Shown: positions 20,778 to 29,985 of the stretch, one piece after another
How the letters are laid out: each line of letters begins with the position of its first letter
Numbering within the stretch: position 1 is the stretch's first letter
Assembly (NCBI GenBank): GCA_964036045.1
Contig: OZ038382.1
Location: 146,828,961-146,892,960, forward strand
Direction of reading: 5' to 3'
Length of the DNA: 64,000 bases
Origin: Eutreptiella sp. 'Long Island Sound 2002'
Lineage: Eukaryota; Euglenozoa; Euglenophyceae; Eutreptiales; Eutreptiaceae
Notes under the pieces: generated by a model
What the model was told of the DNA's origin: nothing
Databases searched by the model: none
What the model saw: only the letters and a program-made list of their open reading frames with translations
Program-made: the position numbers and the translations under genes

Positions 20778-23270
20778 CTAGCATCCCCGGAGACACACCA
20801 CCCCCCTCACCCGAGCCTCGCCCAGATTCTCCAGCAATGCATCCCACGTGCACCAAGCCTCGACTTCCGCTCTGGCCTGTGAGCCTCCGAACACTGACGT
20901 CACCCTGGACATAGGGTCTCCCGGCTGAAGCGCCGAGGGCACCCACACGAGGCGGAGCACGATCCCCGATACCCACAGGATTCTAGCCAACGACCGAAGT
21001 ACCGTTTGGTGGTGGGTCAGGTGGCTAGTCGCGCGCAGCCTGAGGACCTGAGCAATGGCTGCCTCACTGTCGCTACAGACCGTAACAGATCGGTGTCCCG
21101 TCCTGACTGCAAACCTGACAGCCCACGCCACTCCCCTCAGCTCCGTGGTTTGCTGGCTGGCGAAGCGGGCAGTCGGTGTCACATGCGTACGCACACCCAC
21201 TCCCGGCACGAGCGCCCCAACCCTCCAGCACCCCGCATCGCGCGCTCCATCGACACAGATGACGACGCCCCCGCACCACAGAGATGATCGCGAAAGCCTA
21301 TCCTCAGCCCCAAACTTGAGGGTCCTCAATTGCCGCCAGGCCTCCCCGCCCGGCGCCTGCCAGGGCTCGGCCGCCAACGCCACCAATGTTGCGAGGCTGC
21401 CCAGCATTTTCAGGGGGAAGCCCTGGGCCGGCTGTTTGACCCCCCCCACCGTCCGACCCCAGCGCAACCAGCAGTAGGCGCCCGCCGCGAAAGGGCAACC
21501 CAATCCCCTCGGACGCACATGCCAATTCAGCAAACCCAGGAAGCTTTGGAGGTGCCGGTCGTTGCCTGCGCCAACCGCCAGCCTCAGCCATCCCGCCCAC
21601 AACTGGAGCAGCGCTTGTTCATGGCTCCTGATCCGCCTGGCCTGCAAGTCGAGCTCCTTCCCCAGGAATGACGCCACAGGCACCGGGTCCAGGACACTCT
21701 TAGGACTTATGAGGAAACCAGCCTCGATCAGGGCACGCACTGCCACTCGCCCCGCCTCCCTGAGCACCTCCCTATCAGTGAAGACGAGCAAAAAGTCATC
21801 GAGGTAGTGCACAAGGAGTATCTCGGGGGGCAGTACCCCCTGGAGAATGCGTGCCAAACTCGTTTGGCACAGATAGGGGCTGTATTTCCAGCCAAACGGT
21901 AGGCGCGACAGCGCCACAGGTGGAGCCCCGGGGGCGGGCCGGAAGCGAAAAACCTGGCGCGCACCCTGGGGCAAGCAAAAGCTCCAGAACGCATTGTTGA
22001 GGTCAATGTGGAGGCCGTAGAGGTCCACATCAGGCGGGAATGCCGACAAGGATCTAGCCAAATCCTCCCAGGAATCCAATCTAAAAGTGGGGGGCTTGCC
22101 CCCGTCACTCTTGTTGATCTTGACGCAACTCAAGATCAAGGAGACCTTCTCGGATGATTTGGGGATGACGAAGGGGTAACGAGTGGGCGGGGGGGGGGGG
22201 GGGTCAGCCGGCTCCTCGTAGACCCCCGCCCCCCTCAACGCCTGCACTATCCTCTGGACCTGCTGCGACACCCATCTGGTTGCCCCTCGGACCACCCTAT
22301 CCCCGTCCTGCCACTCTTGCTCGACGTCAAAATCCTGGAGCCCTCCGTGGTAGAAGGGCGGTACGACAGCGTCCCACAGATCGTCCGGTAGCTGGTGGGA
22401 GCCTACCGGTCCCAATCCCCGGTCCAAAATGGCATCCTCGACCCCCCCCATGAACCGCGGAATGGGGGAGGTGTTGATATGGAGGCATGCCTCCCGGGCG
22501 TCCGGGTGGAGCTTGCGCAAGGCGCCCAGGAGAGCGGGTAAAGCCCCTTGCAAGCGGAAATCCTCGGCTGTATCGAATACTCTATTCAACCACAAATCCA
22601 CCCTCTTCGCAACCATCCACAAGCCACAACGTTCCCGCTCGGCTATCCAGTGAAAATGGGGGGTGATCGTCTGCATGAACTCCAGGAAGAGGGGGGGCTG
22701 TTCCTGCACCCTCCCACCCCTGTCGGGACCCTTACAGTGGGGGGGGGGGGGCGACGCCACTGGGCCCGCCCTCCCCCAAGCCTTGGCCTTGAGACGCTCA
22801 GCTGCATCCAGGAAGGCACCCTCCACCGGGCCTTGCGCCTCCGGCGTCCGGACACGCCCGCCCTGCCCGAGCTTGATGCGCTTGGGCTGCGGCGTTCCGA
22901 TCTGCTGGGCCAAACGAGGTCTCCCAGCTTGACGGCGTGCGGGGGCTCGGGATCGCACGGCCTGCGTACCATCCAGGACCACCTTAGCGCGACGCGGCCC
23001 CGCGTATGTGCGGTAGACACGGCCCACCACTCCAGCTTTCGAGCCCGCTGCGGGTCCTCCTCTGACTGGGCCAACGGCTGCCCTGGAGGACCACGGCTTA
23101 CGCTCCCGTCCAACGAACCTGGCAACTCCGGCCTGTCGACGCCCGGGGGAGCCCCTGGCGCTGCCGACTGCGAATTCGCCAGAGGGCTCGCTTCCGGAAT
23201 CCTCGCTGTTGTCGTCGGTGTCCACGTCGGAATCGACATTGATGGGCCCGGTTGCCGTCCCCGGCCCACA
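20778..23270 (-). CDS. reverse transcriptase - RNase H of the YR retrotransposon
   Basis: This frame has 'KSSEKVSLIL', 'YGLHIDLNNAFWSF' (first catalytic Asp), 'LSRLPFGWKYSPY' and the catalytic 'YLDD' (DNA 21797-21811), all typical of LTR/DIRS-type RTs rather than LINEs. RNase H follows with 'CVDGARDAG', 'ELRGVAWA', 'CSDSEAA' and 'PGDPMSR'. The frame is open further 5' (to 24542), but that part overlaps the recombinase and is Arg/Pro-rich, so I regard it as a shadow. The true N-terminus is probably near the acidic 'VDSDVDTDDNSEDSG' segment. Expression would need a frameshift, reinitiation or a separate start. Stop is TAG. Confidence 0.8.
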   Translation of the reverse strand, partial: CGPGTATGPINVDSDVDTDDNSEDSGSEPSGEFAVGSARGSPGRRQAGVARFVGRERKPWSSRAAVGPVRGGPAAGSKAGVVGRVYRTYAGPRRAKVVLDGTQAVRSRAPARRQAGRPRLAQQIGTPQPKRIKLGQGGRVRTPEAQGPVEGAFLDAAERLKAKAWGRAGPVASPPPPHCKGPDRGGRVQEQPPLFLEFMQTITPHFHWIAERERCGLWMVAKRVDLWLNRVFDTAEDFRLQGALPALLGALRKLHPDAREACLHINTSPIPRFMGGVEDAILDRGLGPVGSHQLPDDLWDAVVPPFYHGGLQDFDVEQEWQDGDRVVRGATRWVSQQVQRIVQALRGAGVYEEPADPPPPPPTRYPFVIPKSSEKVSLILSCVKINKSDGGKPPTFRLDSWEDLARSLSAFPPDVDLYGLHIDLNNAFWSFCLPQGARQVFRFRPAPGAPPVALSRLPFGWKYSPYLCQTSLARILQGVLPPEILLVHYLDDFLLVFTDREVLREAGRVAVRALIEAGFLISPKSVLDPVPVASFLGKELDLQARRIRSHEQALLQLWAGWLRLAVGAGNDRHLQSFLGLLNWHVRPRGLGCPFAAGAYCWLRWGRTVGGVKQPAQGFPLKMLGSLATLVALAAEPWQAPGGEAWRQLRTLKFGAEDRLSRSSLWCGGVVICVDGARDAGCWRVGALVPGVGVRTHVTPTARFASQQTTELRGVAWAVRFAVRTGHRSVTVCSDSEAAIAQVLRLRATSHLTHHQTVLRSLARILWVSGIVLRLVWVPSALQPGDPMSRVTSVFGGSQARAEVEAWCTWDALLENLGEARVRGVVCLRGC

Positions 23271-24450
23271 CGCCCCCCCCCCCCACGGCCACCAAAGGCC
23301 CCGCCACCGTGCACAGCTGACCCGCATCTTCCCGAGACACGGTGCCGCGCTCAATGGCAGAGGCCAAAGGAGGAAGCGGGGGGGGGGTAGGAGCTGTGTC
23401 AGGCCCCAGGCCCACCGCAGCAGAGCCGTCCCCTGGGGATTCCTCCAGCTCGGCCGCTTCTTGGTTTCCGTCGCCTCCTCCCCCAAGCGTGCCGCTCGCA
23501 GCGGATTCCAGCTTTTGACCTCGCGGAAGTCTCGGCTTGCGCTTGGTCGGGGTGTTGAGGGCGCTCGCGATACTGGGGAACATCGGGGATCCCCACAGGG
23601 CCAGGACGCCCACGCGTTCCGGAGTCGGCAAAGGTCCCTGGTCACGGGACCATGCGGGCAGCACCGTAGGGGCAACGACTCCCGGGTCTGACCATTTGGT
23701 GCCGTATTGCATCGCCACGGCCGTGCTTTGCCATCTGCCCCACCATTTGTAGTAGGCGAGGTCTGGTTTACGGGCCCAAGTCGCTGCGGCGCCTCCCCTG
23801 CGCAGGGCGTGCCACCTGGCCCGGAAGTGGGCGGTGCTCGCCAGGGCGTCGGCCATGCCTGCCTCCAACCCCGCTTCCCCTGACTGCCAGACGAGCATGT
23901 CTGAGGACCGGCCCAGCGAAACCATGTGGCCATGAAGCCACGCCCGGACGCTGTCCGCATACCTGTACAGGGGGCGGGTGGTGTACCCCTCCTCTCCTGT
24001 CTTGGAGTTCCAAAACTGGACAAAGCCTGGCATAGCCAGGTCAGTAACCCTGATGCCAGCTGCTTCGCCCACCCGCAGGTAGCATACCCAGCTGATGATG
24101 GCCAATGCGCTGAACACCGCTCCGTGTCTGGAGTCTCTGGCCTTTCCGACCAGCTGGACCAAGCCTGCTGGGGACAGATAGGGCTGAGAGCCCGAGGACG
24201 CGGCTCCCGCCGCGATCCGTTTGTGCAAGGTGGTGACTGTTGGGGGCAGCCACTGGAGGTCCTCCACGGCTCTGACCGCGGAGGTAATACCCCGCAGGGC
24301 TGAAGCTGTAGCGCCGGCTTGCGCCCGCTCCGCCAGGAGGCCTGCCAGTGCTGCGGCTGTATCAGGCGGGCCCGTGCGGTCCGCGTAAGCCGCCAAGGCC
24401 CGGAGTCGGGACGCGTACTGCGAGCGGGTTCTCGGTCTCCAGGACTGCAT
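23098..24450 (-). CDS. tyrosine recombinase (integrase role)
   Basis: A 450-residue frame whose residues ~1-265 form a tyrosine recombinase. An N-terminal SAM-like core-binding part ('SQYASRLRALAAYA') precedes the catalytic domain. That domain shows Arg in 'YLRVGEA' (~residue 124), 'HALRRGG' for HxxR (~215), Trp at the second-His position in 'WGRWQST' (~236) and the nucleophile Tyr in 'AMQYG' (~249). The enzyme would integrate element cDNA circles. Residues ~270-450 are low-complexity and run over the RT frame. The same frame is open upstream to the gag stop at 24586, adding ~45 residues with no other stop, so the protein may be made as a gag-YR fusion by UGA readthrough. Stop is TAA. Confidence 0.85.
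   Translation of the reverse strand: MQSWRPRTRSQYASRLRALAAYADRTGPPDTAAALAGLLAERAQAGATASALRGITSAVRAVEDLQWLPPTVTTLHKRIAAGAASSGSQPYLSPAGLVQLVGKARDSRHGAVFSALAIISWVCYLRVGEAAGIRVTDLAMPGFVQFWNSKTGEEGYTTRPLYRYADSVRAWLHGHMVSLGRSSDMLVWQSGEAGLEAGMADALASTAHFRARWHALRRGGAAATWARKPDLAYYKWWGRWQSTAVAMQYGTKWSDPGVVAPTVLPAWSRDQGPLPTPERVGVLALWGSPMFPSIASALNTPTKRKPRLPRGQKLESAASGTLGGGGDGNQEAAELEESPGDGSAAVGLGPDTAPTPPPLPPLASAIERGTVSREDAGQLCTVAGPLVAVGGGGVWAGDGNRAHQCRFRRGHRRQQRGFRKRALWRIRSRQRQGLPRASTGRSCQVRWTGA
23273..23284 (-). promoter_or_regulatory. G12 homopolymer at the YR/RT frame switch (candidate slippery site)
   Basis: A run of 12 C (G on the coding strand) lies where recombinase coding becomes low complexity and the acidic start of the RT frame appears in another frame. 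Slippage here could fuse YR and RT. A sequencing length error in the run would have the same effect. Confidence 0.35.
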
Positions 24451-24578
24451 GGCACTTTCCTCCGGTGAGCAGGGGTCGTCTGACCGAGCTGCTGTCTCCC
24501 ACCGGCGGGCGAGCGCCCGCAGCTCTGCCGCCGTGTCCGCAACGCCGGAGCCCGGGGCGGCCGGTCCGGGCTCCAGCC

Positions 24579-24593
24579 GGTCCTGTCAGGACC
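24579..24593 (-). promoter_or_regulatory. UGA stop in a perfect hairpin between gag and YR
   Basis: The sequence GGTCCTGACAGGACC forms a perfect stem with the gag TGA (24588-24586) at its centre, followed by C. Gag and recombinase are in the same frame and no other stop occurs between them. This suggests regulated readthrough, though the hairpin could be coincidental in GC-rich DNA. Confidence 0.45.
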
Positions 24594-25218
24594 AGTGTGG
24601 GCATCTAAAGTGCCAGCGGCGTTCGTCGGGGGAGCCCCGCTGCGCGCACCTCTGGCACCCCCCGCTCGGCGGCGAGTCCACAGGGATCCACTCGCCCTGC
24701 CTCGACTGCCATTGCAGTACTCCTCCCACCTCCCTGAATTTCAAGCTCCGCCACGTGAACGCCGATCCTTGTTCCTTCCATGCCTCCTCCAGCGTGGTGT
24801 ACTGGTTGGACTCGGAGCTGGTTTTTCCGTGCGTCCCTGCATACCTTCGGGCATACGCCGCCTGGGACTGGGACACGCAGTCCCAGACCCTCCACGCCAG
24901 CTGCTCTCCTGGGTCGACTGCGGCCTCCGTCGCCTGGCCGCCAAACTCACTTGGTCGGGGGATCTCCCCCACCTCACCAGCTCTAAGGCGCACGTACGCC
25001 TTGATGTTGGACAGCATGAGTCTCATCCACTGTGCCAACTGGGGCTTCTCGAGGGCTCGGTTTACTTCTGGTACGCTCAGTGGGGGCAGACGGGGCCCCT
25101 CCTTCACTGCCACTCGGGCGAGTTGCTCTCTGAGTTCTTGAATTTCTTTGGCTTGCGCCGCCAGCCGCTCCTCGGCTGACTCGTGCTGGTTCTGGCTAGG
25201 CTGCTCAACCCCGTCCAT
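24586..25218 (-). CDS. gag-like protein with coiled coil and zinc knuckle
   Basis: A 210-residue frame in the first position of the YR retrotransposon, the usual place of a capsid-like gag. Residues ~12-37 ('ESAEERLAAQAKEIQELREQ') have heptad spacing for a coiled coil. The middle is helical and Trp-containing. Residues ~186-207 contain C-x2-C-x11-H-x2-C, a zinc-knuckle-like motif expected to bind RNA. The ATG at 25218 follows a leader with an A-rich stretch. Function is inferred from position plus coiled coil and knuckle. Sequence homology was not recognised. Confidence 0.65.
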   Translation of the reverse strand: MDGVEQPSQNQHESAEERLAAQAKEIQELREQLARVAVKEGPRLPPLSVPEVNRALEKPQLAQWMRLMLSNIKAYVRLRAGEVGEIPRPSEFGGQATEAAVDPGEQLAWRVWDCVSQSQAAYARRYAGTHGKTSSESNQYTTLEEAWKEQGSAFTWRSLKFREVGGVLQWQSRQGEWIPVDSPPSGGCQRCAQRGSPDERRWHFRCPHWS

Positions 25219-25297
25219 GGGTTAACAAAAACAAAGACAGGAAAACTGCCTAAACATTGGAGACGCAAACAAAAGTTGAGACGAGGCACAACTAGTG

Positions 25298-25709
25298 GTG
25301 CGCGCTGAGGTGTGTGGTGCCACGATGCGTTTTCATTTTTTTGGTATTGCGGCGGGGGTGCTCCCAGGAGCAAAAATAGACGAGACCTCCACCCGATCCG
25401 CTGGTACCGGCGGTGGCGCGGGCTGCTGTTAGGGTGGGTGGTTCCAAAGATGCCCACAAGAGAGCTCTACGTGCAGGGGACCCAAGAGCCGCAGCCCCCG
25501 GGTATCGAACCCCCGCACTGGGCGACCGAAGACTACCGCTCTCGCCATTGGGCCGTCTATGTCTCTTACCAGTTTTCCTGCTCTGCCATTTGACGGGGGG
25601 TGTTCCCAAGGGGGGTGGGGTCATAATCACGGCCGTGGTACGTCTCGCGGGCTCGTGTGTGTGTGTGTGTGCAAGAACAGGGGTGACATCCTGATCATAC
25701 AGGGATCAA
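25298..25709. other. intergenic, with tRNA-like element and a short (GT)n
   Basis: No coding frame is supported. Contains the tRNA-like segment at 25490-25565 and a (GT)8 run near 25655-25671. Confidence 0.5.
25490..25565 (-). other. tRNA-like (possible tRNA-derived SINE head)
   Basis: On the minus strand an A box (TGGCGAGAGCGGTAG, 25547-25533) and a B box (GGTTCGATACC, around 25500-25511) are well formed. The interval between them is ~10 bases shorter than in a complete tRNA and no proper anticodon arm forms. It lies just beyond the 3' side of a LINE fragment. Confidence 0.45.
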
Positions 25710-26480
25710 GGTGTGCTGACGAGCATGAAATCTGCTACTGGGGTGCAGCAGCTTGAACCCTCGGTGCTGCAAGTGATCGTGGACTCTGTGTCTGGCATGG
25801 AGGGAGCCGGCCACTCATCATCATCGTTGACCTCTGTGCCGCGTGATGAAGCTGGGGAGAAACCCTCGTTGATAAGCATTTGCCTTATCCCGCACAAGGG
25901 CCCTTGCTCCTGTGGGGAGCGTGATTGTGCCCTGGAGCGCCATCGTGTGGTGGGGGTGCCCCCAATGGCTGACCAGCGCAGCCGTTTGGATGCTGGCGTG
26001 CAATCCTCTACATCTATGAGGGGGGTGGCGTGTGTTCTGTCCTGGTGCTTGGGGTTGGAGGTTCTAGCTTGCTGGGGGGGGGGGGTCCCTGCCCCCCTGG
26101 GGTGTTGCTCCTGCCTGTCTGTGGGGGGGGGGGGGGATTTCTCTCCCCTGTCTCTTCCGGGGACCACAGGGGGGGTTCCTTCAGGTCGGAGACATCCTCC
26201 AGCTCGTCGGTGTTGGATGGTTCCGAGCGACGTGCCGCTTTAACCAATCCTTTTAAAAGAGGGGATTGTCGGCGTCCCATATCGGCCAGTGTATCCGCCT
26301 TGGTGTTGCCGTGGATTCCCACATGTGAGGGGACATGGAACCGTCGCATAATGGGGGGGGTGGGGAGCCGTGACACTGCTCTAGGCACGCCGGCGCCGTG
26401 TTGTTTCCCTCGCGTGCGGCGGGGTGGCCCGTCGCCGCTTGATACGGTTCCGCCTACGGCACGACCGATCACTCACATCT
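25710..26480 (-). pseudogene. 5'-truncated LINE fragment B (end of RNase H plus tail)
   Basis: The minus strand preserves the last RNase H motif ('FHVPSHVGIHGNTKADTLAD', DNA about 26345-26285). It is followed by a Pro/Ser-rich tail split over two frames (26472-26014 and 26167-25706). The tail's composition parallels the Ser/Glu-rich C-terminus of LINE 1 ORF2. Everything 5' of RNase H is missing, the usual result of incomplete target-primed reverse transcription. Homopolymer C/G runs (26077-26085, 26124-26135) coincide with the frame breaks. Confidence 0.7.
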
Positions 26481-26491
26481 TTGGAACAAGA

Positions 26492-28552
26492 CTAGGCGGA
26501 GCCTAGCGAAGAGAACCGCAGAAAATCCATGTGTGACATGCCAGAATCGACCGACGAGCTGGGAGAGTCGACACACTGTGGCGTGGGCATAGCCTCGAGC
26601 CCAAGTGCATTCAGAGGGGGAGTGCGAGGTGCAGGCGTGCCGGGTTCAGGGTCAGAATCCAACCGAAACATGGGCGAGTGAACCAAGGGGCTGTGCATTT
26701 CACAAAAACCCAGAGTGTCCAAATGTAGGGCGTCACACTCCCCGACAAGGGGCAGCGCGTCAGTAGCGGTGGCATCTGAGGAGGACATTGACACTGTGTC
26801 AGACGAATGTGAACGTGTTGAGGCCGAAAGGGTATCAAAATCAAGCCTTCTGGTAGGGTCACGAAAGTCGTGCATGTCTTCCATGTGTTCCATGACGCCA
26901 TCTGGCGTCGGGGGGACATTGAAACGAAGCTCAAATTTTAGGGGGTTTTGGAGGCGTCCAGCCTCTGCCAAGTCATTGGCTTTTTCGTTGCCTGGAATGT
27001 CCTGATGTGAGGGCACGTGGTACCATTCTAAGATTCCCTGGTGTGTATCTATGGAGTGCAAAAGAGAGTCCTAGAGCTGGGAGTAGGAAACAGGGCCTGT
27101 GTTAGACACCCACCCCCGTGCTCTCCACTTGCGGGCCTAGCATGTGGCCCCTTTGAAGACCCAATCACTCTCTGTGATGATGGCAATGATTTGGTGGTGG
27201 AACGTGGTGAGCGCCGTTTGTACGGCCAGCAGCTCTGCTGCCTGGTTGTCTAGCCTAGGAGGGGGGGGTTGTAGAGAGAAAGACTCAGCTCCATTTCAAC
27301 AAAAAACCCAAAACCTCCAATGCAGCCATGCGACTCATGCCATTTTGAGGAGCCATTTGTATAGATGAGCTTCAAGTCCCGGGACTTTAGCCGTTGCAGC
27401 GTGCGCATAAAAACCGTTTTGGCCTCGGCCTTACGAGCACAGCGCCGTTTGGCCCTTTTTTCTGCCGCCGATGTGTGGTGCAGCAATCCAGGGTTCGCTA
27501 CGGTGGGGGGACGGAGGGTTTGCCCTGTGATGGCTCGCGAAATAGCCGTCAAAAGGGAAGCCAGTAACGTGGGGGGGACGAGTCTGCTAACTATGCGCTG
27601 CCAGCGGGAGAGCACCTGGTGCCAGTTTTTCCAAAAAGATATGCCAGGCATCCAAAGGCGGGGCTTTCCGGGCAGTGCAGACAATGTGCCAATTGCCCAT
27701 GATGGCCAACCAGGCGACAAGGCCTAGGACATGTGAGAGCGAATCTACCAAGTGCACAGTGAGCATCTCGTGAAACGTACGGATGGGGGTGTTATCGTAC
27801 TTAAAAGGTAACATGTAGGGGGCAAGATGTTGCCACACTTTCTCCACGTTGGCGCACGTAACTAGCGCATGTTCATGTGTATGGTCTGTGCCATCAATGG
27901 GGCAGAGCTGCTAATGCGGGAGCCAATGGCGTAGCCGATGGCCCGTGCGTAGCTTATGCCACAGGGCTTCGTAGATGAACTGTTTGTGGGCATGTGGTAC
28001 GGGTAGGGTGTGCAGTCGGCGCCAAATTGTGGGGCTCAGCCTGGCGTCGATACCCTTGACCGGTGCTAGCTTCGTGGCTACTCCACGTGAAAGCCAATGG
28101 GTCCAAAAAGACGGCTGGTGATACCGCTGTGCAGGTACATCCGCCGAGTTCCGTAGTTTGCGCCACACTAGGCGGTATATAGACTTATACGTGTGTGGTA
28201 GGGATCGTATGTGTGCAGGGGTCAATTGCGACAGCTTGAGCACGCCCCGTCCAATTGCGCCGGGCAGTAGATGCTGTTACCCCAGCGGTCCAAAAAGCGG
28301 CGGCTATGCCATGGGTGGGGGTCGTGCGAGGGCACCGGGGGCACAGTGAGTGTAGACGTAGACATTAGACAGCGCCAGCAGTGGCATTGTGGCGTAGGGT
28401 AGTCGCCCTAGTTGAAGGGTGGACACGTTGGAAGGACCAAGTGGTACACCCCAGTGGGAGGCCCACTCTTGGGAGGGGTTTGTGATAGTCGCAGGAAGCA
28501 CCGTGTCACCATGTGTGAAGTGCACAAACGTGGACGGGTGTTGCCATCACTA
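26492..28552 (-). pseudogene. LINE A fragment: post-RT region, zinc motif, decayed RNase H
   Basis: Minus-strand frames at 28243-27911, 27847-27587, 27720-27250 and 27061-26492 continue one another through stops and frameshifts. They align in order with LINE 1 ORF2: a 'GVLKLSQLTPAHIRSLPHTY' segment (cf. 'GVLTWGQFQSLEDARLFNAL'), a Cys/His motif (CPID ... HEHALVTC) near 27900-27850, and RNase H. RNase H reads 'YTNGSSK' (Asn for the first catalytic Asp), then 'AAELLA', 'ESDWVFKGAT' and 'HVPSHQDIPGNEKANDLAE'. At least two internal stops interrupt it. The upstream end at 28552 abuts a 15-bp inverted repeat, and the missing upstream coding resumes at 33920. Confidence 0.8.
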
Positions 28553-28569
28553 GTGACCTAGATTAAACC

Positions 28570-28971
28570 CAATATACTTAATATCCGGCCAAAAATTAAC
28601 ACGTTAATCTCAAGTTTGCATTTTTTTAAGGGGGGTAGGGGGTTTGCCGTGAAAATTATGACCCCCATTGGTTGCCTTACGGGCTTGGGTGTCATTTTTC
28701 CCCGGGGGTTGGTGGTGGGGTCCTACCCATGTGGTTGTTTCAAAATATTAAAACGGCTCTCCGCTTTAATTTTTGTTTTTAATTTTTTGGATTAATATTT
28801 GAAAAATTAAAAATTAATGAGTCGCCAGCATTAATATTAATCTCACAAACATTAACCCTATTATCCAAATATTAACCCTCCATAAAAATGCACAACAACA
28901 AGCCAAACATGCAAGGGGGCATGCATAATTGTTGTGCCTTACCAGAATGGATATCCCCCCTTCCCCTTTTT

Positions 28972-28975
<4 letters not shown>
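28570..28975. other. AT-rich subterminal region of the inverted-repeat insert
   Basis: Rich in TTAAT and AATATTAA words, in contrast to the GC-rich surroundings. No gene is supported. Confidence 0.6.

Positions 28976-29026
<51 letters not shown>
28975..29026. repeat. (CA)n microsatellite
   Basis: About 25 uninterrupted CA units. No gene is supported between it and the (TG)n tract at 29207-29250. Confidence 0.98.
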
Positions 29027-29028
<2 letters not shown>

Positions 29029-29204
29029 GATATTGGCACCCCCACACACCCAACGTCTGCCACACACACACCTCCTTGCTCCTTCCTCTCTCCTCCTGTT
29101 GCCCTTGCGCCTAAGGTTTGGGAGCATATGCCCTTTCTTTCCACAGGTTATCTTTTTGAAGAAAAGATTTTGTTGAAAATTGAGCAAGGAGAAAAAGGTT
29201 GTAG

Positions 29205-29206
<2 letters not shown>

Positions 29207-29250
<44 letters not shown>
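29207..29250. repeat. (TG)n microsatellite
   Basis: About 22 uninterrupted TG units, complementary to the (CA)n tract 180 bp to the left. The pair could form a foldback. Confidence 0.98.
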
Positions 29251-29252
<2 letters not shown>

Positions 29253-29382
29253 TCTGTACTTTTAGAGGTGGATCCTTGTGCAGCGTTGGGCTGGACGCCT
29301 CATTTGGCTCAGGTCTGCTGAGGCCTCTTTGTGACGTTGTTTCCCTCCCTTCTGCGGAATCAGAACCTCTGTATTTTGCTGG

Positions 29383-29985
29383 CTAGGTATCCAGAGTGTT
29401 CGCTCTCCCGTGCCTCGTCACGAAAAGCGGGCGGGCGACATCCTCGGCCACGGTCTCCTCCAGCCCCCGTGGAACTGGGGCTGGTGGGGACGGAGGGGGG
29501 GGTGTTTTCGGCCTCCTGCGTTTGGGGGCTGGAGGGGTGGGGGGTTGGTGTGGGGACCTCAGCAGACCCGTAGAGATACGTGCAGGCCCTTGCAGGCGTG
29601 GTCGTTTGTGGGGCAGTTGTGCATGTGCAGCAAGTGGGCGCTTCCGGCGCGCAGGCACTGGGGTGCACACTTTATGGTGTCCCCGCTGACAGCAGTGGCG
29701 CACTCCCCTTTGCTTGAGTGTGCACCTCGGGCACGGTGGCAGGCCATGCAGTGGGCACAGTTGCAGTTGCGGTCTGCGTGCTATGTGGTCATCAGCGTGA
29801 TGTCCCAGCGCACAGCATGCTTCAGCTGTGCGCCGAAGTCTCTTGCAGGTCGTGCATGCGTCAGCAGAGTGCTGGGCACACTTTGACGAATCAGCCGGCG
29901 GCGCCGGTGGTGGCGCCCTGTGTGTGTTTGCGCGCCTGCGTGTCCCGGTGTAGGGGCGCTGTGGGAGCTTCCCATCCCCTATCAC
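29383..29985 (-). CDS. Cys-rich C-terminal segment of LINE C
   Basis: A 200-residue frame downstream of the RT frames on the same strand. It contains many Cys/His pairs ('CAQHSADACTTCKRL', 'CPLHGLPPCPRC', 'CCQRGHHKVC') that could form zinc-binding repeats, then a Pro/Arg-rich tail. It overlaps the preceding frame by 4 bases (29982-29985). It is probably the 3'-most coding part of LINE C, either a separate ORF or an original extension of ORF2. No family is recognised. Confidence 0.5.
   Translation of the reverse strand: MIGDGKLPQRPYTGTRRRANTHRAPPPAPPADSSKCAQHSADACTTCKRLRRTAEACCALGHHADDHIARRPQLQLCPLHGLPPCPRCTLKQRGVRHCCQRGHHKVCTPVPARRKRPLAAHAQLPHKRPRLQGPARISTGLLRSPHQPPTPPAPKRRRPKTPPPPSPPAPVPRGLEETVAEDVARPLFVTRHGRANTLDT

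Larger units (their letters stand above)
20778..25297 (-). mobile_element. tyrosine-recombinase retrotransposon, gag-YR-RT-RNase H order
   Basis: On the minus strand the order is a gag-like frame (25218-24586), tyrosine recombinase (24450-23098) and reverse transcriptase with RNase H (to 20778). Use of a tyrosine recombinase instead of a DDE integrase places it with DIRS/Ngaro/VIPER-type elements. The recombinase lies 5' of the reverse transcriptase, unlike classical DIRS and Ngaro elements where it is 3'. As I recall, this order is described for kinetoplastid VIPER/TATE elements. gag and YR are in the same frame, separated by one UGA. YR and RT frames switch near a 12-base homopolymer. The 5' leader (25232-25297) recurs at 8887-8952. 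Terminal repeats were not resolved. Confidence 0.8.

Noticed and set aside
23400-24542. N-terminal extension of the RT-RNase H frame
   Set aside because: It overlaps the recombinase, whose catalytic residues are all present in the other frame; the extension is Arg/Pro-rich without motifs.
20778-25297. Ty3/Gypsy or Copia element
   Set aside because: No DDE integrase or aspartic protease seen; a tyrosine recombinase with Arg, HxxR and Tyr motifs is present instead.
28888-29265. Proteins encoded across the (CA)n and (TG)n tracts
   Set aside because: Thr-His and Cys-Val runs are translations of microsatellites.
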